This document shows positions 1 to 8,832 of a DNA stretch of 64,000 bases, piece by piece (position 1 is the stretch's first letter; each line of letters begins with the position of its first letter). Position numbers and translations under genes: made by a program. The DNA lies in assembly GCA_022828125.1 (NCBI GenBank), contig JAJEJD010000008.1, positions 310,001 through 374,000 of the forward strand. The letters run 5' to 3'. The notes under the pieces are model-generated. The model worked only from the letters and a program-made list of their open reading frames with translations, did not search any database and was not told the DNA's origin. Source of the stretch: a bacterium. Lineage in GTDB: Bacteria > UBA8248.

Positions 1-975
1 CTCACCCCTGTCGCGCGCGACCCGCGCCAGGCGAATCGCGTCGATGACGACGCCGCCCGAGTTGGGAGAATCCTCCACCGAGAGGCGCGCCTCGATTTCG
101 AGCGGCACGCCGCCGAAGCCCTCCGCCTCGATCCGCAGGAAACAAATCTTGTTGTCGTCCTGCCAGGGCACGTAGTCGGACGGGCCGATGTGGATGTCGT
201 CTGAATCGAGCGGTTCGGGCAACTGACTCTGTACGGCGTCCGTTTTCGAGATTTTCTTGGATTTGAGACGCGAGCGCTCCAGCATGTTCAGAAAATCGGT
301 GTTCCCCCCCGTGTTCAACTGGTAGGTGCGCTTGAGCTTCACGCCCCTGTCGGCGCAAAGCTTTGCGAGCGTGCGGTGCAGGATGGTGGCGCCGAGCTGG
401 GCCTTCACGTCGTCTCCCACCACGGGGATGCCCGCATCGGTGAAGCGGGCCGCCCACTCGGGGTCCGAGACGATAAAGACCGGCATGCAGTTGATGAAGG
501 AAACGCCCGCCGCGAGCGCCGCTTCGGCGTAGTGGCGCGCCGCCTGCTCGGAGCCCACGGGCATGAAGTTCAACAGAATTTCCGCCCCGCTCTCGCGAAG
601 TTCCGCCGCCACGTCGCAGGGTTCGGCCTCGGCCGGCAGAAAAGAGCGATCGGAAGCGTATTCCGCCATGTGGGACGCAACGCCGTCGAGTATGGGGCCC
701 ATCCGCACGTTCACGCCGTAGTCGGGCAGGTTCTCCCAGATGGTTTTCGTGCAGTTGGGCCTGGCGAAGGCCGCGGCGTGCAGCGGCTGGCCCACCTTGC
801 GGACGTCGATGTCGAAAGCCGCGACAACCTCGATGTCCTCCGGCCCATAGCCGCCCAGATCCCGGTGCATGAGGCCCAGTTCTTCCTCGGGATGATGGCG
901 GTAATACTCGATGCCCTGGAGCAGGGAACTCGCGCAGTTCCCCACGCCGGCGATGGCGATGCGAATCGGCGACAT
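1..975 (-). CDS. ino1: Inositol-3-phosphate synthase, C-terminus beyond the window
   Basis: The frame is open from an ATG at 975 leftwards to base 1, giving 325 residues. Relatives have about 360-370, so only a short C-terminal piece is missing. The N-terminus MSPIRIAIAGVGNCASSLLQ carries the NAD-binding glycine-rich loop of the actinobacterial/archaeal-type myo-inositol-1-phosphate synthases. Conserved stretches such as NFMPVGSE, GDDVKAQLGATI and QLNTGGNTDFLNM follow. The enzyme cyclises glucose 6-phosphate to inositol 3-phosphate in the cytosol, a precursor of inositol lipids and solutes. An AGGAAAGGA ribosome site precedes the ATG. The gene appears monocistronic, with a candidate promoter about 150 bases upstream. 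Confidence 0.9.
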   Translation of the reverse strand, partial: MSPIRIAIAGVGNCASSLLQGIEYYRHHPEEELGLMHRDLGGYGPEDIEVVAAFDIDVRKVGQPLHAAAFARPNCTKTIWENLPDYGVNVRMGPILDGVASHMAEYASDRSFLPAEAEPCDVAAELRESGAEILLNFMPVGSEQAARHYAEAALAAGVSFINCMPVFIVSDPEWAARFTDAGIPVVGDDVKAQLGATILHRTLAKLCADRGVKLKRTYQLNTGGNTDFLNMLERSRLKSKKISKTDAVQSQLPEPLDSDDIHIGPSDYVPWQDDNKICFLRIEAEGFGGVPLEIEARLSVEDSPNSGGVVIDAIRLARVARDRGE

Positions 976-1128
976 TTATGCGTTTCCTTTCCTGCCTTCG
1001 CAGTGGCTGCGGCCTCAACGGGCAAATCCGAAGCTGAACCCGGTGGTCAGGATTCTCGCCGTCGGCCACGCGCATACGGATTCAAAATCAGGTCAACCGG
1101 TGCGAACGCTTCCGTCCACAGAAAGGCG

Positions 1129-1158
1129 ACTATATCCCAAAATCCACATTTTCTCCAA
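1129..1158 (-). promoter_or_regulatory. Candidate promoter of the inositol-phosphate synthase gene
   Basis: Read leftwards, TTGGAG (1158-1153) is separated by 18 bases from TATAGT (1134-1129). The start codon at 975 lies about 150 bases downstream. Confidence 0.4.
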
Positions 1159-1206
1159 GAGGAGGAGAGAAAATGATTCGGGGCGGCCTCGGGGCGGGAG
1201 ACGCGG

Positions 1207-2205
<999 letters not shown>

Positions 2206-2259
2206 GGATAACCTCCGGATTGCGGACTAAGCCGAGCAGAACAGGTTAAAAGATAGACG

Positions 2260-2289
2260 ATTATAAGGACTCCGGATTCGGGTTGTCCA
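2260..2289 (-). promoter_or_regulatory. Candidate promoter of the OppD-like gene
   Basis: Leftward TGGACA (2289-2284), an 18-base spacer, then a consensus TATAAT (2265-2260), about 60 bases before the ATG at 2205. Confidence 0.5.
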
Positions 2290-2309
2290 GTCGAATGCGG
2301 AAACCCCGA

Positions 2310-2951
2310 TCACCCGCCTGAAATCACCTCTTGCCCATGAGGGCAGCCTTTCAGTACCGGACAATCCGCACACAGGGGCTTTCTCGCCGAGCAGCAGTTT
2401 CTCCCGTGATGGATCAGGAGCAATGTGACGCGGCCCCACCATTTCTTCGGCACGGCCTCCAGAAGCTGAAACTCGGCCTTCACCGGGTCGCGCGTGGATA
2501 TCCAGCCCAACCGGTTGGCCGTGCGCAGAACGTGCGTATCGACGGCGATGGCGGGTTGTCCGAATACCTCGTTCAGGACGACGTTCGCCGTCTTGCGCCC
2601 CACGCCGGGAAGCGTCACCAGATGCTCCATCTCGGCGGGCACCTCGCCGCCGAATTCATTCACAAGAAGGCGGCAGCACGCGCGGATGGATTTGGCCTTC
2701 TGGCGGTAGAAACCGCACGAATGAATCAACTCTTCGAGTTCGGCAGGCTCGGCCTCCGCAAACGAGGCGGCGTCGGGATAGCGGGCGAAAAGGGCGGGGG
2801 TTACCATGTTCACCCGCTCGTCGGTGCACTGGGCGGAGAGCATCGTCGCGATCAATAGTTCGAGCGGGTTCCGGTAGTCGAGCGCGCAGCGCGCGTCGGG
2901 GTAGGTCTGCTCCAGTATGCGTAGAAGGCGTGCGGGCGAGGATGCGGACAT
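2310..2951 (-). CDS. nth: Endonuclease III
   Basis: A 213-residue DNA glycosylase/AP lyase that removes oxidised pyrimidines in base-excision repair. The helix-hairpin-helix LPGVGRKTANVV contains the catalytic lysine at residue 120, and the catalytic aspartate is at 138 (VDTHV). Both numbers match the E. coli enzyme. The [4Fe-4S] ligands C187, C194, C197 and C203 lie in CCSARKPLCADCPVLKGC with the standard C-x6-C-x2-C-x5-C spacing. All key residues are present, so the enzyme should be active. It is transcribed leftwards and ends 105 bases before the OppD-like start. Confidence 0.97.
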   Translation of the reverse strand: MSASSPARLLRILEQTYPDARCALDYRNPLELLIATMLSAQCTDERVNMVTPALFARYPDAASFAEAEPAELEELIHSCGFYRQKAKSIRACCRLLVNEFGGEVPAEMEHLVTLPGVGRKTANVVLNEVFGQPAIAVDTHVLRTANRLGWISTRDPVKAEFQLLEAVPKKWWGRVTLLLIHHGRNCCSARKPLCADCPVLKGCPHGQEVISGG

Positions 2952-3042
2952 CGGGCTTCCTTTTCATGGGCGGTGATTCGGACTAGAATAGCGAATCGAA
3001 CTCATATCGCCTAACAGCGTCAAGACAAAGGAGAACGAACCG

Positions 3043-3282
3043 ATGGCCGACCCCAAAGTGGCCCAGAAAGCGCCTTACATCTATAAACCGGAAAAGGATG
3101 AAAAAGTCGCCTGGTGCGCGTGCGGCTTGAGCAAAACGCAGCCTTTCTGCGACGGCTCACACAAGGGTTCGGAATTCCGCCCCATCGTCCTCGACGTGCA
3201 GGCGGGCAAGACGTGCGCCTTTTGCGGCTGCAAGCAGACGGGCAACGCGCCCATGTGCGACGGTACGCACTCCATGCTATAG
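3043..3282 (+). CDS. CDGSH iron-sulfur domain protein with two clusters
   Basis: A 79-residue protein with two CDGSH-type [2Fe-2S] motifs, C-x-C-x8-C-x3-H. The first is C25, C27, C36, H40 (CACGLSKTQPFCDGSH). The second is C61, C63, C72, H76 (CGCKQTGNAPMCDGTH). Members of this family bind redox-active clusters with three Cys and one His ligand; the role in bacteria is mostly unknown. The ATG follows AAAGGAG by about 8 bases. A TAGAAT hexamer at 2984-2989 could be its -10 box. It stands alone, just before a tRNA gene. Confidence 0.9.
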   Translation: MADPKVAQKAPYIYKPEKDEKVAWCACGLSKTQPFCDGSHKGSEFRPIVLDVQAGKTCAFCGCKQTGNAPMCDGTHSML

Positions 3283-3312
3283 GGGTGAGGCCTATAACTC
3301 CTTGATGGATAT

Positions 3313-3388
3313 GCGCGTGTAGCTCAGAGGATAGAGCGCCTGCCTCCGGAGCAGGAAGTCGCAGGTTCGACTCCTGCCACGCGCACCA
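3313..3388 (+). tRNA. tRNA-Arg (anticodon CCG)
   Basis: The cloverleaf closes fully. The acceptor GCGCGTG (3313-3319) pairs with CACGCGC (3378-3384). The anticodon stem CCTGC/GCAGG encloses a loop with anticodon CCG at 3346-3348. The T arm is GCAGG-TTCGACT-CCTGC. The discriminator A and a genomically encoded CCA end at 3388. It reads CGG arginine codons. Confidence 0.95.
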
Positions 3389-3548
3389 GAAATCGAGACC
3401 ATGCAAATACCGGGGACGCGCGTCTCCGGCGTTTGTTTCATGGGGTTGCTCCCCGCCCACTACCCCCTGTTTCCACCCTCCCCCTTGACCCCCGAAGTCC
3501 ATGCGGATAGGTTGAGCCTCACAGCATCCAACGAGCGGAGAGGTTCCG

Positions 3549-4442
3549 ATGTTCGGCGAATACATCGACAGCCACAACCACATGCACGCCCTGAACTGGG
3601 ACGAGTGGGAACTGCTCGGCGCGACGGGCATGCGCGCGGCGGTGCTCTCCTGCGGCAACCCCCACCTCTACCGCGAGGTGTGGGACGAGGCGCCGGGCTA
3701 CGACGACATCATGCGCTTCTGGGAGGGGCCGGTCGGGATGGCCCAGGCGCTCGAGGCGCAGCACTTCATCAAAATCCGCTGCGCGGTCGGCATCAGCTCG
3801 ATGACGCGGGTGAACGACTGGGAAAACCTCCTGGAGGAGATTCCCGGCTTTCTCGAAGACGAAAACGTCGTCGCCCTGGGCGAGATCGGCCTCGACCCCA
3901 CGCAGTATTTCTCCCTCACCTGGCCGATGGAAGAGCAGACCGCGTGTCTCGAAGCCCAGGCGGAGCTTGCGAAAAAATACGACAAGCCCATCATCCTGCA
4001 TACGCCGACGCCCAAGAAGAGTAAGGATTTCCTCGGCAACGTCGCCGTGCAGGCCGACGTGCCGCCCGAGCAACTCCGGCTCCACTACATGCAAAAAGAC
4101 CTGGAAATCATCCGCAAGACCGGCTTCGATGAAGCCCGGGTCGCCGTCGATCACACCGACGCCACGACGGTCGAACATATCCACCGCGATACGCGCGCCA
4201 TGTGCGCCATCAGCATCGGCAGCGCGCTCAGGCCCCTCGAACCCGCGCAGGTCATCGAGTGGGTGGAGACGTTCGGCCCCGACCGGATCATGCTCAACTC
4301 CGACCACCTCGGCTACCGGCCCATCGACATCCTCTCGGTTCCCAAGACGCTGCGCGCCATGCGAAACGCGGGGCTGTCGGATGAGGCGATCCGCAAGGTG
4401 TCGTTCGAGAATGCGAGGAAGTTCTACGATCTCTCCCTGTAA
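3549..4442 (+). CDS. TatD/amidohydrolase-like metal-dependent hydrolase
   Basis: A 297-residue TIM-barrel hydrolase. Likely metal ligands are H9 and H11 (DSHNHMH), E112 (GEIGLD), H151 (ILHTP), H202 (DHTD) and D252 (NSDH), the order expected for TatD-like amidohydrolases. The substrate is unknown; true TatD is a DNase, but this sequence is divergent. The ATG follows GGAGAGG. The next gene starts 9 bases after its stop, so the two are probably cotranscribed and may act in one pathway. Confidence 0.75.
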   Translation: MFGEYIDSHNHMHALNWDEWELLGATGMRAAVLSCGNPHLYREVWDEAPGYDDIMRFWEGPVGMAQALEAQHFIKIRCAVGISSMTRVNDWENLLEEIPGFLEDENVVALGEIGLDPTQYFSLTWPMEEQTACLEAQAELAKKYDKPIILHTPTPKKSKDFLGNVAVQADVPPEQLRLHYMQKDLEIIRKTGFDEARVAVDHTDATTVEHIHRDTRAMCAISIGSALRPLEPAQVIEWVETFGPDRIMLNSDHLGYRPIDILSVPKTLRAMRNAGLSDEAIRKVSFENARKFYDLSL

Positions 4443-4451
4443 GGACACGCA

Positions 4452-5483
4452 ATGAACGAAACGCAAGATCCTTTCGAGTATTTCTTCGAGATGCCCTGGT
4501 CGGACGGGCTGCCCGTGGTGACGCCGACGCCTGAGCGCCTCGCCCGGATGCTGGGCGGTACGAGCCGAGACGCAGGCGAAGTTCTGGGAGACATCCCCCC
4601 CTCGCTGAACGCGGCGACGGTGGAGAGCGTCGCCCTTCACGCCCTGATGGCGGGGTGCAAACCCGAATACCTGCCCGTGGTGCTGGGAGCTATCGAGGCC
4701 ATGCTGGTCGAACGCTTCAACCTCGTGGGGATTCAGGCCACCATGTTCACCGGCGGTCCCCTGCTGATACTGAACGGCCCCTACGCCAGGGAGATCGGCG
4801 TCCACGGCGGTTCGGGGTGCTTCGGCCCCGGCTTTCGGGCGAACGCCGCCATCGGCCGGGCGATAAGACTCATCATGATGAACCTGGGCGGCGGCATTCC
4901 GGGCGTCTCGGACATGAGCACGTTCGGCAGCCCTTCGAAATTCACCTACTGTGTCCGCGAGAACGAGGAGCAAAGCCCCTGGGCGCCGATGCCGGGCGAT
5001 TTCGGTTTCGGGAAGGATGAGAACGTCCTCACCGTCTGCAACGCCGAAGCGCCGCGCATGGCGATGGACGACGTGAGCGCCAAGCCCGAAGGCGTCCTCA
5101 CCACGCTCTCGCACACCATGTGCGCGATGGGCGCCACGACGGCCTACACGCAGACGAACTGGGTGATCGTCGTCGCCCCCGATCACGCCGACATCCTGGC
5201 GAGGGGGGGCCTGAGCCGCGCGGACGTGAAGCGAGAACTCTTCGAGCGCGCAAGAATGCCCGTGGGCGTCCTCAAAAAAGGCGGGCGCTACCGGGGTCCC
5301 GAGCTCTCGCGCTGGCCGGAGTGGGTGGACCACGACGACGATGATTCCCTCGCCCCCATGGTGCATGAACCAGAAGACATCCTGCTCATCGTCGCAGGCG
5401 GCATCCCCGGCCCGTCTTGCCTCGTCATACCCGGCTGGAACACCTCGAGCCAGGCCATCACGCAAGCCTACCGCACGGATTGA
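4452..5483 (+). CDS. Conserved protein of unknown function, paralogue of the gene at 25017-26045
   Basis: A 343-residue soluble protein with no recognised catalytic fold. Conserved blocks shared with the second copy in this window are PWSDGLPVVTPT (near residue 16), a central LLILNGPYAR and GCFGPGFRAN-IGRA, and a C-terminal HEPEDILLIVAGG. A single cysteine sits in the GCFGPGF block of both copies. There is no signal peptide and no membrane segment. It is coupled to the TatD-like gene (9-base gap, AAGGA ribosome site). The blocks resemble a family that, from memory, lies near UGSC-type (seleno)proteins in other uncultured bacteria; I could not check this. Confidence 0.65.
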   Translation: MNETQDPFEYFFEMPWSDGLPVVTPTPERLARMLGGTSRDAGEVLGDIPPSLNAATVESVALHALMAGCKPEYLPVVLGAIEAMLVERFNLVGIQATMFTGGPLLILNGPYAREIGVHGGSGCFGPGFRANAAIGRAIRLIMMNLGGGIPGVSDMSTFGSPSKFTYCVRENEEQSPWAPMPGDFGFGKDENVLTVCNAEAPRMAMDDVSAKPEGVLTTLSHTMCAMGATTAYTQTNWVIVVAPDHADILARGGLSRADVKRELFERARMPVGVLKKGGRYRGPELSRWPEWVDHDDDDSLAPMVHEPEDILLIVAGGIPGPSCLVIPGWNTSSQAITQAYRTD

Positions 5484-5559
5484 GACAGCCACTTCCGTTG
5501 TGCTCAGAAACGAACAACACCATCATTGCGGCCTCGATTCCGATGGATAACGGAGAACC

Positions 5560-6882
5560 ATGATGGCAGTCGCAGACTCCGGCGGCGGTGACGCGCATCG
5601 GGAATCCGATATCTCCTGGCGCCGAATGCTCGCCGTATTCTGGCGCATCGGCATCCTCTCATTCGGCGGACCGGCGGCGCAGATAGCGGTCATGCACCGA
5701 ATCCTGGTGGAGGAGGAGAAGTGGCTCGACGAGCCGAGGTTCCTGGGCGCGCTCAGCTTCTGCATGCTGCTCCCCGGCCCCGAGGCCATGCAACTCGCCA
5801 CCTACGCGGGGTGGCAGCTTCGCGGCGTGCGCGGCGGGCTGCTGGCGGGCCTTTTGTTCGTGGTACCGGGCGCTTTGGTGGTGCTCGGGCTGGCGATGCT
5901 CTACATGGCCGTGGGCCACCTGCCGGTCATGGCCGCGCTGTTCCTGGGAATCAAGGGCGCAGTTCTGATCATCGTGATGGAGGCCTTGCTGCGGGTGGCG
6001 AAAAGAGCGCTGCACTCCGCCGTGCACTGGATCATCGCCGGCCTGGCCTTCGTGGCCATCTTCTTTCTCTCGGCCCCGTTCCCCCTCATCATCCTGGCAT
6101 CCGCCCTCGCCGGATTTTTCCTGTTGGGCGGCCAGGACACCGAAAAGGCCGGAACCGGGCATAGTGGCGGGTCGGTCTCCGGCACGGTGAGGACGGTGGC
6201 GATATGGATGATCCTCTGGTGGACGCCGGTGCTGCTGCTGACGGCTCTGGGCGGCTACGAGGTTCTCGTGCAGATCGGCAATTTCTTCTCCCGCCTGGCG
6301 GTGGTCACGTTCGGCGGCGCCTACGCGGTGCTCGCCTATCTGGCGCAGGACGTGGTAACCAACAAAGGCTGGTTGAGCGCCGGTGAAATGATGGACGGCC
6401 TGGGGCTGGCGGAAACCACCCCGGGACCGCTGATCCTGGTCACGGAGTTCGTCGGCTATGTCGCAGGATACCGTGCGGGCGGGGTGAGCATGGGAATCGC
6501 CGGCGCGCTGGTCACGCTCTGGGTCACGTTCGCGCCCTGTTTCCTGTGGATATTCGCGGGCGCGCCCTACATCGAGCAGCTCACGGCCCAGCCGAGGCTG
6601 AAGGGTGCTTTGGAATCGATCACCGCAGCGGTGGTGGGCGTCATTCTCAACCTCTCCATCTGGTTCGGCCTGCACGTCCTGTTCGCCGAGCTGCCGTCGG
6701 TGCAAATCGGCCCGGTCAAACTCCTTGCGCCGGTATGGCACACCCTGGACTGGCGGGTTCTGCTCATCGGCATCGTGAGCGCGGTCATGCTCCTGTGGCG
6801 GCACCAGTCTCTCATGAGGACCCTGGGCGTCGCGGCGCTGATGGGCCTTGGTTTCGCCGCGATGGATCACTTCGCCGGATAG
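5560..6882 (+). CDS. chrA: Chromate transporter, two-domain CHR type
   Basis: A 440-residue membrane protein of the CHR family made of two homologous halves. The first half begins with FGGPAAQIAVMHRILVEEEK (about residues 33-52) and the second with FGGAYAVLAYLAQD (about 252-265). Each is followed by the WL-x-LPGP/TTPGP region typical of the family. Many hydrophobic helices are visible. Characterised members export chromate by proton antiport; other members have unknown substrates. The start could be either ATG of the pair at 5560/5563, both preceded by GGAGA. It appears monocistronic. Confidence 0.88.
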   Translation: MMAVADSGGGDAHRESDISWRRMLAVFWRIGILSFGGPAAQIAVMHRILVEEEKWLDEPRFLGALSFCMLLPGPEAMQLATYAGWQLRGVRGGLLAGLLFVVPGALVVLGLAMLYMAVGHLPVMAALFLGIKGAVLIIVMEALLRVAKRALHSAVHWIIAGLAFVAIFFLSAPFPLIILASALAGFFLLGGQDTEKAGTGHSGGSVSGTVRTVAIWMILWWTPVLLLTALGGYEVLVQIGNFFSRLAVVTFGGAYAVLAYLAQDVVTNKGWLSAGEMMDGLGLAETTPGPLILVTEFVGYVAGYRAGGVSMGIAGALVTLWVTFAPCFLWIFAGAPYIEQLTAQPRLKGALESITAAVVGVILNLSIWFGLHVLFAELPSVQIGPVKLLAPVWHTLDWRVLLIGIVSAVMLLWRHQSLMRTLGVAALMGLGFAAMDHFAG

Positions 6883-7036
6883 CGGAACAAACAGAAGTCC
6901 TCCCGCATCTGGATCACGAGGCGCAAGCCCGTTATAATCGCCGCGTTCATTGGAAAAACCCGAATGAAAATTTTCAGGGCGGCCTTTCGCGCCGCCTGCA
7001 CTCAAACATCTTCGATGAGCCGAGGAGAAAGACCGA

Positions 7037-8791
7037 ATGAGCGATTACAAGACCGAAGACAGAGACGGAATGCGCATCGACTGGGACATGCCCATCCCCA
7101 TGGAAGACGGGATCGTTCTGCGCTGCGACGTCTACCGCCCCCAGGACGATGCGGGGAAATACCCCGTCATCCTGACGTATGGGCCGTATGGAAAATACCT
7201 GCACTTCGAGGACCTGTACGAGACCTGCTGGACGCGCATGGTCGAGCAACACCCCGACGTGCCGGCAGGATCGACCAACAAGTACCAGAACTGGGAGGTC
7301 GTGGACCCCGAGAAATGGGTGCCGGACGGCTACGTCTGCATTCGCGTGGACTCGCGCGGCGCGGGCCGCTCGCCGGGCGTCATCGACATCTGGTCGGCGC
7401 GCGAGGCGCAGGACTTGTACGAGTGCATCGAGTGGGCGGCCGTGCAGTCCTGGAGCACGGGCAAAATCGGCCTGAACGGCATCTCGTATTACGGCATGAA
7501 CCAGTGGCAGGTGGGCGGAATGCAGCCGCCTCACCTCGCCGCCATGTGCGTCTGGGAGGGCGCGGCCGATTTCTACCGGGAAATGGCCCACCACGGCGGC
7601 ATTTTCTGCAACGGCTTCGCGCGCAACTGGTCCGAGATGCAGGTCTACACCGTCCAGCATGGCCTCGGCACGCGCGGCTTCAAGAGCCGCTTCACGGGCG
7701 ACTGGGTGTCCGGCCCCATCACCTTGAGCGAAGAAGAACTCGGCGCCAACCGCCGGGACTTCGGCGAGGACTGTTTTTCCCACAAGCTCGACACCGATGA
7801 ATACTGGCAGTCGCGGATGCCCGATTTCAGCAAGATTCAGGCGCCGCTCTTATCCAATGCCAACTGGGGCGGGCAAGGGCTCCATCCGCGCGGGAACTTC
7901 GAGGGCTTTCTCGAAGCAGGATGCGAGGAAAAATGGCTCGAAGTGCACGGCATCGAGCACTGGACGGAGTTCTATACCGACTACGGCGTCAACATGCAGA
8001 AGAAATTCTTCGGCCACTACCTGAAGGGAGAGGACACCGGCTGGCCGGATCAGCCCCGGGTGCTGCTCCAGGTGCGCCACCCCGGCGAGCGCTTCGTCGA
8101 GCGTCACGAGAACGAATGGCCGCTGGCGCGCACGCAGTGGACGAAATACTACCTGAACGCGCAAACCCATACGCTCGAAAACGCGCCCGTCGCCGAGGCG
8201 GCGACCGCCACCTACGCGGGCTTCAGCGAGGGCGTCACATTCATCACGCCGCCCATATCGGAAGAAACCGAAGTCACCGGCCCCATCGCGGCCAAGCTCT
8301 TCGTGTCGTCGGAAACAAAGGATGCGGATATGTTCCTGGTCGTGCGCGTCTTCACGCCGGACATGGAAGAAGTCGTATTCCAGGGCGCGCTCGACCCGCA
8401 CACCCCCATCGCGCAGGGCTGGTTGAGAGCCTCGCACAGAAAACTCGACCCTGAAAAAACCCTGCCCTACAGGCCATATCACACGCACGACGAGGAGCAG
8501 CCCCTGACGCCGGGCGAGGTGTATGAACTCGACATCGAGGTATGGCCGACCTGCATCGTGATTCCCGAGGGCTACCGGGTCGCCTTCACGGTGCGCGGAA
8601 AGGACTACGTCTACCCCGGCGGGTCGGGCGGCGGCCTCTCCAACATGAAGAACGAGTTCACCGGCTGCGGATGCTTCATCCACAACGACCCCAAGGACAG
8701 GCCGCCCGATGTGTTCGGCAAGAACGTGACCCTCCATTGCGGCGGGGAGCACGAGGCCTACGTGATGCTGCCGGTGATTCCCGAGAAATAG
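7037..8791 (+). CDS. CocE/NonD family alpha/beta hydrolase, copy 1
   Basis: A 584-residue X-Pro dipeptidyl-peptidase-like hydrolase. The N-terminal catalytic domain has the nucleophile S150 in GLNGISYYGMNQ and a likely catalytic His at 308 (VHGIEHWTEFY). The C-terminal jelly-roll domain starts around residue 400 (SEETEVTGPIAAKLFVSSE). The position that is the acid in classical CocE (Gly-Trp-x-Asp) here reads NWGGQGLH, so the usual Asp is absent. Substrates would be esters or amides; the real one is unknown. GAGGAGAAAG precedes the ATG, and a TATAAT at 6933-6938 may be the -10 box. A close paralogue follows 41 bases downstream. Confidence 0.88.
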   Translation: MSDYKTEDRDGMRIDWDMPIPMEDGIVLRCDVYRPQDDAGKYPVILTYGPYGKYLHFEDLYETCWTRMVEQHPDVPAGSTNKYQNWEVVDPEKWVPDGYVCIRVDSRGAGRSPGVIDIWSAREAQDLYECIEWAAVQSWSTGKIGLNGISYYGMNQWQVGGMQPPHLAAMCVWEGAADFYREMAHHGGIFCNGFARNWSEMQVYTVQHGLGTRGFKSRFTGDWVSGPITLSEEELGANRRDFGEDCFSHKLDTDEYWQSRMPDFSKIQAPLLSNANWGGQGLHPRGNFEGFLEAGCEEKWLEVHGIEHWTEFYTDYGVNMQKKFFGHYLKGEDTGWPDQPRVLLQVRHPGERFVERHENEWPLARTQWTKYYLNAQTHTLENAPVAEAATATYAGFSEGVTFITPPISEETEVTGPIAAKLFVSSETKDADMFLVVRVFTPDMEEVVFQGALDPHTPIAQGWLRASHRKLDPEKTLPYRPYHTHDEEQPLTPGEVYELDIEVWPTCIVIPEGYRVAFTVRGKDYVYPGGSGGGLSNMKNEFTGCGCFIHNDPKDRPPDVFGKNVTLHCGGEHEAYVMLPVIPEK

Positions 8792-8832
8792 GCGCGGAAG
8801 ATAGAACTTCCCACTCAAGAGATGAGGTGAAC

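Noticed and set aside
3519-5492. Long leftward open frame opposite the TatD-like and unknown-family genes
   Set aside because: It is the mirror of GC-rich codons of two good genes; its translation is Arg/His/Gly-rich with no family features.
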